From assembly GCA_049997955.1 (NCBI GenBank), contig JAEBDY010000018.1, forward strand, positions 124,001 to 188,000: a stretch of DNA of 64,000 nt, written 5' to 3'. Position 1 is the stretch's first letter, and each line of letters starts with the position of its first letter. Shown here piece by piece: positions 26,478 to 33,871 of the stretch. The translations under genes and the position numbers were made by a program. Source of the DNA: Umezawaea sp049997955. GTDB taxonomy: Bacteria > Actinomycetota > Actinomycetes > Mycobacteriales > Pseudonocardiaceae. The notes beneath the pieces are model-generated. The model had not been told where the DNA came from. It made no database searches and was given only the letters and a program-made list of their open reading frames with translations.

Positions 26478-27386
26478 ATGGCGCGGGCGATCTGGAGTGG
26501 GGCGGTCAGCTTCGGGCTGGTCACGATCCCGGTGGCGCTGTACGGCGCCACCCACGACCACACCGTGCACTTCAACCAGTTCGAGCGCGGCACGTCCGAC
26601 CGCATCCGCTACCAGCGGGTGAACGAGCGGACGGGCAAGGAGGTCGACTACTCCGACGTCGTGAAGGGCCACGACGTCGGCGGGAACGAGTACGTCGTCG
26701 TCGAACAGGAGGAACTGGACGACATCGCGCCCGGCCGGTCCCGCACGATCGACATCGACACGTTCGTCGACCTGGACGAGATCGACCCCGTCTACTTCCA
26801 GAAGAGCTACTGGCTCGGCCCGGCGAAGTCCGAGTACGCCCGCCCGTACCGCCTGCTCGTGCGCGCGATGGCGAAGACCGGCAAGGCGGGCATCGCCACG
26901 TTCGTCATGCGCGGCAAGCAGTACCTGACGGCGATCCACGCGGACGGCGACCTGCTGGCCTTGGAAACCCTGTACTTCGCCGACGAGATCCGCGACCCGG
27001 CCGAGGTCCTGGACGAACTCCCGACCGGCGACCGCGCCAAGCCGAAAGAGGTGGCCATGGCGACCTCGCTCATCGAATCCATGAGCGGCCCGTGGCGCCC
27101 GGAGGACTTCCGCGACACCTACACGGCCAAGGTGGAGAAACTCCTGCGCGCCAAGCAGTCCGGCAAGAAGACCACGGTGGCGGAGCAACCACCGGACGCC
27201 ACGGAGGTGGTCGACCTCATGGAGGCACTGCGCCGCAGCGTGGAAGGCACCCGCAAGAAGAAGACGCCGGACCTCTCCGAGCTGTCGAAAGCAGACCTCG
27301 ACAAACGCGCCCGCGAACTGGGCATCACCGGCCGCTCGAAGATGAAACGAGCAGACCTGGAAAAGGCCGTCCGCAAGGCCTCCTGA
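26478..27386 (+). CDS. ku: Ku protein, non-homologous end joining
   Basis: A 302-residue bacterial Ku. It begins MARAIWSGAVSFGLVTIPVA, with the Ku core through about residue 245 (EYVVVEQEELDDIAPGRSRTIDI, FVMRGKQYLTAIHADGDLL). The C-terminal extension is Lys-rich and ends in a SAP-like helix pair (LSKADLDKRARELGITGRSKMKRADLEKAV) that contacts DNA. Ku homodimers bind double-strand ends and recruit LigD; no LigD gene is present in the window. GGGAGGG lies before the ATG. Confidence 0.96.
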   Translation: MARAIWSGAVSFGLVTIPVALYGATHDHTVHFNQFERGTSDRIRYQRVNERTGKEVDYSDVVKGHDVGGNEYVVVEQEELDDIAPGRSRTIDIDTFVDLDEIDPVYFQKSYWLGPAKSEYARPYRLLVRAMAKTGKAGIATFVMRGKQYLTAIHADGDLLALETLYFADEIRDPAEVLDELPTGDRAKPKEVAMATSLIESMSGPWRPEDFRDTYTAKVEKLLRAKQSGKKTTVAEQPPDATEVVDLMEALRRSVEGTRKKKTPDLSELSKADLDKRARELGITGRSKMKRADLEKAVRKAS

Positions 27387-27510
27387 GACCCTTCGCAGTC
27401 TTCACACCACAGGGTGCCGCAAACCCTTGACCCACTCCGCACGCCACACCACCATGAGAGCGCTCCCACTCACGGGACACCCACCGGTTACCGGAGTTCG
27501 TCGGATGGGC

Positions 27511-27600
27511 GGGCAAACTCGAGTGGGCAAAGGCTCGGGTGAGCGGGCAGAGGCTCGGGTAGGCAGAGACTCGGATGAGCGGGCAGAAGCTCGAGTGGGT
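27511..27600 (+). repeat. Degenerate tandem repeat, about five units
   Basis: Units of 14-20 bases based on GGGCAGAGGCTCGGGTGAGC recur about five times with drift (GGGCAAACTCGAGT, GGGCAAAGGCTCGGGTGAGC, GGCAGAGACTCGGATGAGC, GGGCAGAAGCTCGAGTGGGT). Purine-rich. Function unknown. Confidence 0.7.
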
Positions 27601-28030
27601 GGCTGAGGTCCGGGCGCTTCAGTCAGAACTGGGGCGAGTGGGCTGGAACTTAGGTGGGAACCAAGAATCCTGTGGGTGAACGAGGACCGAGGCGCGTGAG
27701 CCCTCGTCTTGGGGCACGGCCAAGGTTTGGGTACAGCCGAGGCCGAGGTTCAGAGCCGAGACTTGCGTATGTCGGCCAAAGTCACGCGGCACCTCAACGG
27801 GACCTGTCCGGGCAGAACAGCGACGCTCGGTGTCCGAATAGGAAACCTCCACGGGCGTCCACAGGGAATCCGGACCAGTGGACCAAGATGCCCGGTGCTT
27901 GAACAGGACCTCGAAGCCAGTGAGTGCACCGAAGCGAACCCACACAACCAGCCCCACCACCCAAGCGGAAGCACGCAACCCAAGAACGAGGGAGCCCAGA
28001 CCCCTCCCCACCCCCGATCCCGAGCGCCCT

Positions 28031-28104
28031 CATGTCCGTCCGCTACGGGTCAAGGCATCTTTCCCGCCTTGACGCGGCGCGGACGGACATGGAGACAATC
28101 GCGC
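28031..28104 (+). repeat. Dispersed structured repeat, copy 1
   Basis: A 61-base imperfect hairpin followed by GAGACAATCGCGC. The inner stem GTCAAGG/CCTTGAC (28049-28055 and 28067-28073) closes the loop CATCTTTCCCG. The outer stem is CATGTCCGTCCGC (28031-28043) paired with GCGGACGGACATG (28079-28091). The 25-base core and the 3' tag also occur, in the other orientation, at 55111-55181, where the outer stem has a different AT-rich sequence that still pairs. Confidence 0.75.
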
Positions 28105-28263
28105 AACGGGGGTACCCAACCCCCACACCGGAACAAGACACCCCCAACCACACAGATCCCCACCTGAACCAACCCCCACGCCGAAGCCCACAGCCAAGCC
28201 CACCCAACCCCCAGAAAACGCAACCGGATACCGTCCAACCCCCAACCGAACGGAGCCCTCGAA

Positions 28264-28704
28264 ATGCCCGTCCCGATCCCCAAGGGCTCCGCGCTCCACC
28301 AAGCGTTCCCCCACGTCGACTACTCCGACGCCTACGACACCCCCCTCCCCCCGAACTCCCCGACAAACCCCCAGTTCTGGGTGGACAGGCTCTTCGCGAA
28401 CCCCTCCAAACCCCTCCGCCTCGTCCTCACCGCACGAGACCGCCTGGTGGGACCGGCAGGCCTGAAGAAGTCCGGCGGCACCCCATTCCCGGAGACGTCC
28501 CGCTCGGCGAACGAGGTGGTGCTGGGCCTGGACGACCTGCACCTGGACTTCCGCCTGGGCGTCCACGTGGCGAACCAGCGGCTGACGATGAGCACCGCCG
28601 TGCGCTTCCACAACGGTTTCGGCAGGCTCTACTTCCTCCCGGTCCGGCTGGCGCACCCGCTGATCGTGCGACGAATGCTCACGAACGCCACCCGCGGCAC
28701 CTGA
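28264..28704 (+). CDS. DUF2867-like protein
   Basis: A 146-residue soluble protein. The order AFPHVDYSDAYDTPLP, then a W-D-R-L helix, then EVVLGLDDLHLDFRLGVHV and the C-terminal PVRLAHPLIVRRMLTNA matches the DUF2867 family, which is often found as a domain or stand-alone protein of unknown function. GGAG lies 8 bases before the ATG. A strong hairpin follows the stop. Nothing in the surroundings suggests a role. Confidence 0.8.
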   Translation: MPVPIPKGSALHQAFPHVDYSDAYDTPLPPNSPTNPQFWVDRLFANPSKPLRLVLTARDRLVGPAGLKKSGGTPFPETSRSANEVVLGLDDLHLDFRLGVHVANQRLTMSTAVRFHNGFGRLYFLPVRLAHPLIVRRMLTNATRGT

Positions 28705-28712
28705 ACGAAAAG

Positions 28713-28746
28713 CGCCGACCGGAGAGCGACAGCCCTCCGGTCGGCG
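28713..28746. terminator. Bidirectional hairpin terminator
   Basis: A perfect 12-base stem CGCCGACCGGAG / CTCCGGTCGGCG with a 10-base loop between the convergent DUF2867-like and chitinase genes. Confidence 0.75.
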
Positions 28747-28784
28747 TGCCCATGCCGGATGGGGGGACCACCCGGCAGTGGCGC

Positions 28785-30272
28785 TCATCGGGGCAGGTAC
28801 GCCCGGTTGGCCTTGGAGAACTCGAAGCCGTTGAACCGGTCCCAGTTGACGGACCACGTCATCAGTCCGCGCAGGTTCGGGTACACGCCCTTCGGCTTGT
28901 AGGAGCCGCAGTTGGTGCCCTTCATCAGGCAGTCCAGCGCCGTGTGGGTGTCGGCGACCGACGTGAACCCGTTGCCCGCGTTGATGCTGGCGGGCAGGCC
29001 GATGGCGACCTGGTCCTGGCGCAGGCCGGGGAACACCTTGGTGGTGTCGCCGCGGACCGGGAAGCCCGCGAGGACCATGTCGGTCATGGCGACGTGGAAG
29101 TCGGCTCCGCCCATGAAGTGGTACTGGTTGTCCAGGCCCATGACGGGCCCGGAGTTGTAGTCCTGCACGTGCAGCAGGGTCAGCGAGTCGCGCAGGGCGT
29201 GGATCACGGGCAGGTACGCGCCGGTGCGGCTGTCGGCGCCGCCCTGGCCGCCGTAGAACTGGTAGCCGACCTGCACGAAGAACGTCTCGGGTGCCATGGT
29301 GAGCACGAACTTGGCTCCGTAGCGGGCCTTCAGCGTCTTCAGGGCGGAGATCAGGTTCACGATGACCGGCGTGGTGGGGCTGCGGAAGTCGGTGTCGCCC
29401 GCGTTCAACGACAGCGAGTGGCCCTCGAAGTCGATGTCGATGCCGTCCAGGCCGTACTTGTCGATGATCGCCGAGGCGGAGCTGACGAACGCGTCGCGCG
29501 CCGCTGTCGTGGACAGCTGCACCTGGCCGTTGGCACCACCGACGGAGATGAGCACCTTCTTGCCCGCGGCCTGCTTGGCGCGGATGCCCGCGATGAACTC
29601 GGCCTCGGACTCGACGTTCGGGCACTCGGCGGCGGGGCACTGGCCGAAGCGCAGCTGACCGGACGTGGCCGAGGTCGGTTCGGCGAAGGACAGGTTGATG
29701 ATGTCCCAGTCGTCGGAGACGTCCTTCATCCGGATGTACCCGGACCCGTTGGCGAAGCTGGCGTGCAGGTAGCCGACGAGCACCCGCCTCGGGAGGTCGG
29801 ACGGGGGCGGCGGAGTCGTGGTGGTCGTGGTGGTGGTGGTGGTCGTCGTCGTGGAGGTGGTGGTCGGCGGGGTCGTGCCGCCGGTGCACGCCGCACCGTT
29901 GATCTTGCAGTTGGCCGGGCCGGCCGTGCCGGAGGCGTTGAAGCCGAACGTGACCGTGGCGCCGGGCGCGACGGTGCCGTTGTAGTCGCGGTTGGTGAAC
30001 GTGTGGTGACCGGAAGCGTTGGTCTGCAACGAGTCCCAGTACGCGCCGACGGTGGTGCCCGACGGCAGGTCGAACTCGACCTTCCAGCTGGTCATCGTCG
30101 TGCTGGTGTCGTTCTTGACGGCGAACTGGGCGGTGTACCCGGTCTCCCAGCTCGACGTCTTGGTGAACGTGGCCGTGACGCCCGCGGCGTAGGCGGGCGC
30201 GAGGCTGACCAGCACCGCGCCGAGCATGAGCGTCACCACCGCCGCCACCCTGGCGGCCAGTACTCGTGACAT
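28785..30272 (-). CDS. Secreted CBM2-GH18 chitinase
   Basis: A 495-residue exported chitinase. The ATG at 30272 has an ideal AGGAGGACCG ribosome site. Order: signal peptide (1-29), a family 2 carbohydrate-binding module (about 30-130, with SSWETGYTAQFAVKNDT), a Thr/Pro linker with a run of about 20 Thr (about 133-158), and a GH18 catalytic barrel. The GH18 signature DGIDIDFEG gives Asp276, Asp279, Asp281 and the catalytic acid Glu283. Similar to Streptomyces ChiC-type family 18 enzymes. A chitinase-type operator lies just upstream. Confidence 0.95.
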   Translation of the reverse strand: MSRVLAARVAAVVTLMLGAVLVSLAPAYAAGVTATFTKTSSWETGYTAQFAVKNDTSTTMTSWKVEFDLPSGTTVGAYWDSLQTNASGHHTFTNRDYNGTVAPGATVTFGFNASGTAGPANCKINGAACTGGTTPPTTTSTTTTTTTTTTTTTPPPPSDLPRRVLVGYLHASFANGSGYIRMKDVSDDWDIINLSFAEPTSATSGQLRFGQCPAAECPNVESEAEFIAGIRAKQAAGKKVLISVGGANGQVQLSTTAARDAFVSSASAIIDKYGLDGIDIDFEGHSLSLNAGDTDFRSPTTPVIVNLISALKTLKARYGAKFVLTMAPETFFVQVGYQFYGGQGGADSRTGAYLPVIHALRDSLTLLHVQDYNSGPVMGLDNQYHFMGGADFHVAMTDMVLAGFPVRGDTTKVFPGLRQDQVAIGLPASINAGNGFTSVADTHTALDCLMKGTNCGSYKPKGVYPNLRGLMTWSVNWDRFNGFEFSKANRAYLPR

Positions 30273-30296
30273 CGGTCCTCCTAGTGGTGGCGGCCT

Positions 30297-30333
30297 CCAG
30301 GTGGTCTGACCCGAATTGGACTGGACCACCTGG
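30297..30333. promoter_or_regulatory. Chitinase operator, DasR-like repeats
   Basis: A perfect 10-base inverted repeat CCAGGTGGTC / GACCACCTGG encloses, on the minus strand, TGGTCCAGTCCA and GGTCAGACCA. The first matches 10 of 12 positions of the DasR core TGGTCTAGACCA, and both resemble the direct repeats known at Streptomyces chitinase promoters. It lies 25 bases upstream of the chitinase start. Binding by a DasR-type GntR regulator is inferred. Confidence 0.6.
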
Positions 30334-30431
30334 CGACTGTCAAGGTCCGGGGCGAAATCACCCGGCACGGAACCCCGACGCGCCGCACACCCGTCCTCCA
30401 CCGGGACAGGACTTCCGTAGAGTGGGGGCCG

Positions 30432-31490
30432 ATGCATCCGCTAGCGCGCCGCTCCCTGGCCCTCCTCGTGGTGATACCACTGCTCGCCGTGGTCACGGTC
30501 GTCAGCGACCACCGCTTCGCGGCGCCACCGGGGCCCGCACGGGACGCGCCCACCGCCATGGTGGCCATGGGCGACAGCACCATGTCCGGCGAGGGCGCGG
30601 GCAGCTACGAGCCGGGCACCGACGGCGAGAACGGCGACTGGTGCCACCGCTCGCTCAAGGCCACGATCAACAAGACCGTCGTGGCGGGCATCGACAAGAC
30701 GTTCAACCTGGCCTGCTCCGGGGCGAGTTCCGAGCAGGTCGGGCTGACCGACAAGCTGCAGAACACGGAGCCGTCGCAGGCGAAGCGCCTCGCGGCCATC
30801 GCCCGCGTGAACCGCGTGGCCGTCATCGTGGTCGCCGTCGGCGCCAACGACGACCCGCGGTTCTCCGACGTGCTCAACCGCTGCGTGCAGGCCTGGTTCG
30901 AGCGCGGCGGCAACTGCACCTCCGCCCTGTCCGACGAGTGGAGCGACCGGGTGGACCGGATGGTCCCGAAGGTGGAGAAGGCGCTGCGCGACATCCGCGC
31001 GGTCATGGACGGCGAGGGCTACACCGAACGGTCGTACTCGCTCGTCGTCCAGTCCTACGCCTCCCCCGTCGCCCCGACGGTCCCCGGCGACCTGCAGAAC
31101 CTCGCGGGCTGCCCGCTGCGCACCGCCGACATGGCCTGGGTCCGCGACACCGGCGTCGGCGTGCTGGCCAAGGGCATCAGGACCGCCGCGAACCGCGTCG
31201 ACGCCCGCTACCTCGACCTCACGCAGGCGGGTGCGAAGCGCGAGGCCTGCACCGGCGGCTCCAGGTCGGAGAGCGAGTGGTTCACCCGGCTCACGGTCGA
31301 CTTCGACGGCCTGCGCGACGAGTCCCGCGCCTCGCACGCGCTGCAGGAGTCGTTCCACCCCAACGCGCGGGGCCACGAGCAGGTCGGGCGGTGCCTGACG
31401 GACTTCCTCGGCACCAGCGCGAAGACCGCCGCGTGCGTGGCGGACGAGAAGGGCAACCTGAAGGCCGTGGTGAACCCGACGTTCGACTAG
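30432..31490 (+). CDS. Secreted SGNH/GDSL hydrolase
   Basis: A 352-residue esterase-fold protein with a signal or anchor segment (residues 7-25). Block I is AMGDSTMSGEG, with Ser49 the nucleophile; VAVGANDDPRF corresponds to block III with the Asn; SFHPNARGHEQVG carries the catalytic Asp/His region. Six Cys suggest three disulfides as in actinobacterial extracellular lipases and esterases. TAGAGT lies 8 bases before the ATG, and GGGGG may act as a weak ribosome site. It is divergent from the chitinase across a 159-base region. Confidence 0.88.
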   Translation: MHPLARRSLALLVVIPLLAVVTVVSDHRFAAPPGPARDAPTAMVAMGDSTMSGEGAGSYEPGTDGENGDWCHRSLKATINKTVVAGIDKTFNLACSGASSEQVGLTDKLQNTEPSQAKRLAAIARVNRVAVIVVAVGANDDPRFSDVLNRCVQAWFERGGNCTSALSDEWSDRVDRMVPKVEKALRDIRAVMDGEGYTERSYSLVVQSYASPVAPTVPGDLQNLAGCPLRTADMAWVRDTGVGVLAKGIRTAANRVDARYLDLTQAGAKREACTGGSRSESEWFTRLTVDFDGLRDESRASHALQESFHPNARGHEQVGRCLTDFLGTSAKTAACVADEKGNLKAVVNPTFD

Positions 31491-31934
31491 GGGGTGCGGC
31501 ACCCGCAGCACCGCGGTCGTCCGCCCACCCCCTCGGGTCGGCACGGCCGCTCCCGGACTTCGCGATCACGAAGCCATTCCCCCGGCTCGCACCCGGCACC
31601 CATTACCGAACGCCCTGTGCCGAACAGGTGCATTCGCCGATCACCCGGTGTCGATTCACCGCTTCGGGGCGCGAACATCCGCACGCGGCGTGAGCTGCCC
31701 GGATGAACCGCACCCCTGCGCAATCCCGAACCGCTTCGAGGATCGCGCCGCTCCGCAAGAGAGCATCCACCACATCCACCGCCATTCCGCCTTTTGTCGC
31801 AATGCCCCGAAGACCCGGCCCGTTGTGGCTTTTCGCGCCCTGACCCAGCGTGTGCGACCGTTCACCCGGATCCGCAATTCTTGGCCCCACCGCTGCGGCC
31901 GCCCTGGTCAAGACCCCCTGAAGAGGTCGAGGTC
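31491..31934. other. Intergenic region upstream of the polyketide operon
   Basis: About 440 bases with no convincing gene. Composition is less GC-biased than coding DNA nearby. It must contain the promoter of the five-gene operon, but no clear -35/-10 pair or operator palindrome could be picked out. A GAGG lies close to the ATG at 31935. Confidence 0.4.
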
Positions 31935-33038
31935 ATGCGTACCCTGCTGCTCTTCGACGGTCTCGGTGGCAACAACGACACCCTGGTCGCCACGCTTCGC
32001 GAGCTTTACGCCAGACCGGAGAACGCCGCGTACTTCCACACGGTGTTCACCGTTCTGGACGACGTCCTGAAATACATCGGAAACGAAACACGCGGCGCGG
32101 TGCTCCCCACCGACTTGCCCCTGAAACAATGGCTCGACTCGTCGGCGGACTTTCCGTCCGACGCGCTGCGGAATTCGATCGTCGCGGGGATCTGCGTGCA
32201 CGTGTGCCAGGTCTGCCACCTCCAGCCGACCGGGCGCGGCGCGGACGACGTGGTCGTGGCGGCGCTCGGGCACAGCATCGGGTTGCAGGCGGCGGTGGTG
32301 GCCGGGGTGCGGCACCGGCGGATGGACGAGTTCCTGGCGCTGGCGGCGAGTTCGCTGAGGCTCGTCGCGCTGAGCCTCGTGCGCGGCCACCAGCTCGACG
32401 AGGCGCGCGCGGCCAGTCCGGAGCTGGTGAGCCGGTACCTGGCGCGGGACGGCAAGGGCCGGACGCCGAGCCCGATGGCGTCGCTGACGGGCATGTCGCG
32501 GCACGACCTGAGCAGCGCGGTGCGCCGCCACGACCACGACGGACGGTTGTCGGTGAGCCTGGTCAACTCCCCCACCGTCCAGGTGCTCAGCGGGCCGACC
32601 GCAGACCTGCTCGACTTCTACTTCGCCCACGAGGCCGTGTTCGCCGAGTCGCGGGTGAGCTGGGCGTTCCTGTCCAACTCGATCCCGTTCCACAGCTCTC
32701 GACTGGCGCCCGCGGCGCTGCGAGTCCGCGACGACCTCGGGTTCATCGGCCCGATGCCGGGGGCGGACGCGTTGAAGGTGCCGGTGTACGCCACGGACGC
32801 GCCCCGCAACCTCCAGGAGTCGACCGACCTGGTGCAGGAGTTCCTCGACCAGGTGCTGGTGCGGCCCATCGAGTGGGAGCTGGCCGCGGGCCACGCGATC
32901 GGCGACGCCGGGATCGAGCGGGTGGTGGATTGCGGCCCCGGTCCGGGCGCGCGCCGGTTCACCCGTGAATGCCTGCGCGCCGACGCCCGCCCGCTGCGCT
33001 TCGAGTCGGTCCAGCAGTTCTCGCGCCGAGCCCGTTAG
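31935..33038 (+). CDS. Stand-alone SAT/FAS-I-type acyltransferase
   Basis: A 367-residue acyltransferase with nucleophile Ser114 in GHSIG and His253 in IPFHSS. Unlike FabD-type ATs, it begins LLLFDGLGGNND and then YARPENAAYFHTVFTVLDDV, LPLKQWL, and later PSPMASLTGMSRHDL, VSLVNSPTVQVLSGP, WAFLSNSIPFHSSRL. This sequence of blocks is that of the starter-unit ACP transacylase (SAT) and FAS-I beta-subunit AT domains of fungi. It probably loads an acyl starter on the PKS in this operon. It is the first gene; FabD-like gene follows after 9 bases. The assignment is by motif comparison from memory. Confidence 0.8.
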   Translation: MRTLLLFDGLGGNNDTLVATLRELYARPENAAYFHTVFTVLDDVLKYIGNETRGAVLPTDLPLKQWLDSSADFPSDALRNSIVAGICVHVCQVCHLQPTGRGADDVVVAALGHSIGLQAAVVAGVRHRRMDEFLALAASSLRLVALSLVRGHQLDEARAASPELVSRYLARDGKGRTPSPMASLTGMSRHDLSSAVRRHDHDGRLSVSLVNSPTVQVLSGPTADLLDFYFAHEAVFAESRVSWAFLSNSIPFHSSRLAPAALRVRDDLGFIGPMPGADALKVPVYATDAPRNLQESTDLVQEFLDQVLVRPIEWELAAGHAIGDAGIERVVDCGPGPGARRFTRECLRADARPLRFESVQQFSRRAR

Positions 33039-33047
33039 GAGACCGCC

Positions 33048-33860
33048 ATGCGTTGTCTGCTCTTCCCCGGTCAGGGCGTGCAGCGGAAGGGAATGGGGGC
33101 GGACCTGTTCGCCCGCTTCCCCGACGCCACCGCGCTCGCCGACGAGGTCCTCGGCTACTCCATCGAGGAGCTGTGCGTCCGCGACCCCGAGCGGCGCCTG
33201 CGCGACACCCGCTACGCGCAGCCCGCCGTCTTCTTCGTCAACGCCCTGATGGGGTTCGCCGAACAGGGCCACGACTACTACGCCGGGCACAGCCTCGGCG
33301 AGTACAACGCGCTGGTCGCGGCCGGTGTGCTCGACCTGGAGGCCGGACTGCGGCTGGTCCGGCGCCGGGCCGAGCTGATGGCCGGGATCACCGGCGGCGG
33401 GATGTCGGCGGTGCAGGGCGTGCCGGTGTCGTTCGTGCGGCGGGCGCTGATCGAGACCGGGCTGACGGGGGTGTTCGTCGCCAACCTCAACGCCGACACC
33501 CAGACCACGATCGCGGGCGACCGCGCGGAGATCGCGGTGGCGGCCAAGGCCATCGCCGCGCTGCCGGGGTCGAGGGTCGTCCCGATCAACGTCAGCGGCC
33601 CGTTCCACACCCCGCTCATGGCGCCCGCGGAGGCCAGGTTCCGGGAGGTGCTCGCCGAGTTCGAGTTCCACCCGGCCCGCACGCCGGTGGTCTCCAGCGT
33701 CACCGGCGAACCGTTCGACGGTCCCGACCTGCTGGCCCGCCAGCTGTCGTCGCCCGTCGAGTGGGTGCGAACCGTGACCACGCTGCGCGCGGCGGGCGTC
33801 ACCACGTTCGACGAGGTGCACGGCAAGACCCTGAGCTCGCTCGTCCACAAGATCGCCTGA
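33048..33860 (+). CDS. FabD-like ACP malonyltransferase
   Basis: A 270-residue discrete malonyl-CoA:ACP transacylase. It has LLFPGQGVQRKGMGADLF at the N terminus, the nucleophile Ser82 in GHSLGEYNAL, the Arg block LRLVRRRAELM and His187 in SGPFHTPLM. These are the features of trans-acting ATs that serve AT-less polyketide synthases. It follows the SAT-like gene by 9 bases and precedes the PKS by 11, so it should supply the extender unit in trans. It is slightly shorter than primary FabD enzymes. Confidence 0.92.
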   Translation: MRCLLFPGQGVQRKGMGADLFARFPDATALADEVLGYSIEELCVRDPERRLRDTRYAQPAVFFVNALMGFAEQGHDYYAGHSLGEYNALVAAGVLDLEAGLRLVRRRAELMAGITGGGMSAVQGVPVSFVRRALIETGLTGVFVANLNADTQTTIAGDRAEIAVAAKAIAALPGSRVVPINVSGPFHTPLMAPAEARFREVLAEFEFHPARTPVVSSVTGEPFDGPDLLARQLSSPVEWVRTVTTLRAAGVTTFDEVHGKTLSSLVHKIA

Positions 33861-33871
33861 GGAAGGGTGCT

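Larger units (their letters stand above)
27387..28263. other. Repeat-rich non-coding region of skewed composition
   Basis: About 880 bases without a convincing gene. The left half (27500-27930) is G-rich on the plus strand, the right half (27930-28260) is A/C-rich and G-poor, a sharp switch in strand asymmetry. It contains a degenerate tandem repeat (27511-27600) and a structured dispersed repeat (28031-28104), both listed separately. Predicted frames here are low-complexity Pro or Gly/Trp-rich and not supported. Confidence 0.55.

Noticed and set aside
27619..28011. Minus-strand open frame of 130 codons
   Set aside because: Low-complexity Gly/Val/Trp start, no ribosome site, and composition driven by strand skew of the region.
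29820..29880. Trinucleotide repeat tract as a separate element
   Set aside because: It is the Thr-rich linker of the chitinase and needs no other explanation.
28130..30269. Plus-strand open frame of several hundred codons opposite the chitinase
   Set aside because: Antisense to a clear CBM2-GH18 gene with an ideal ribosome site; no recognisable domain.
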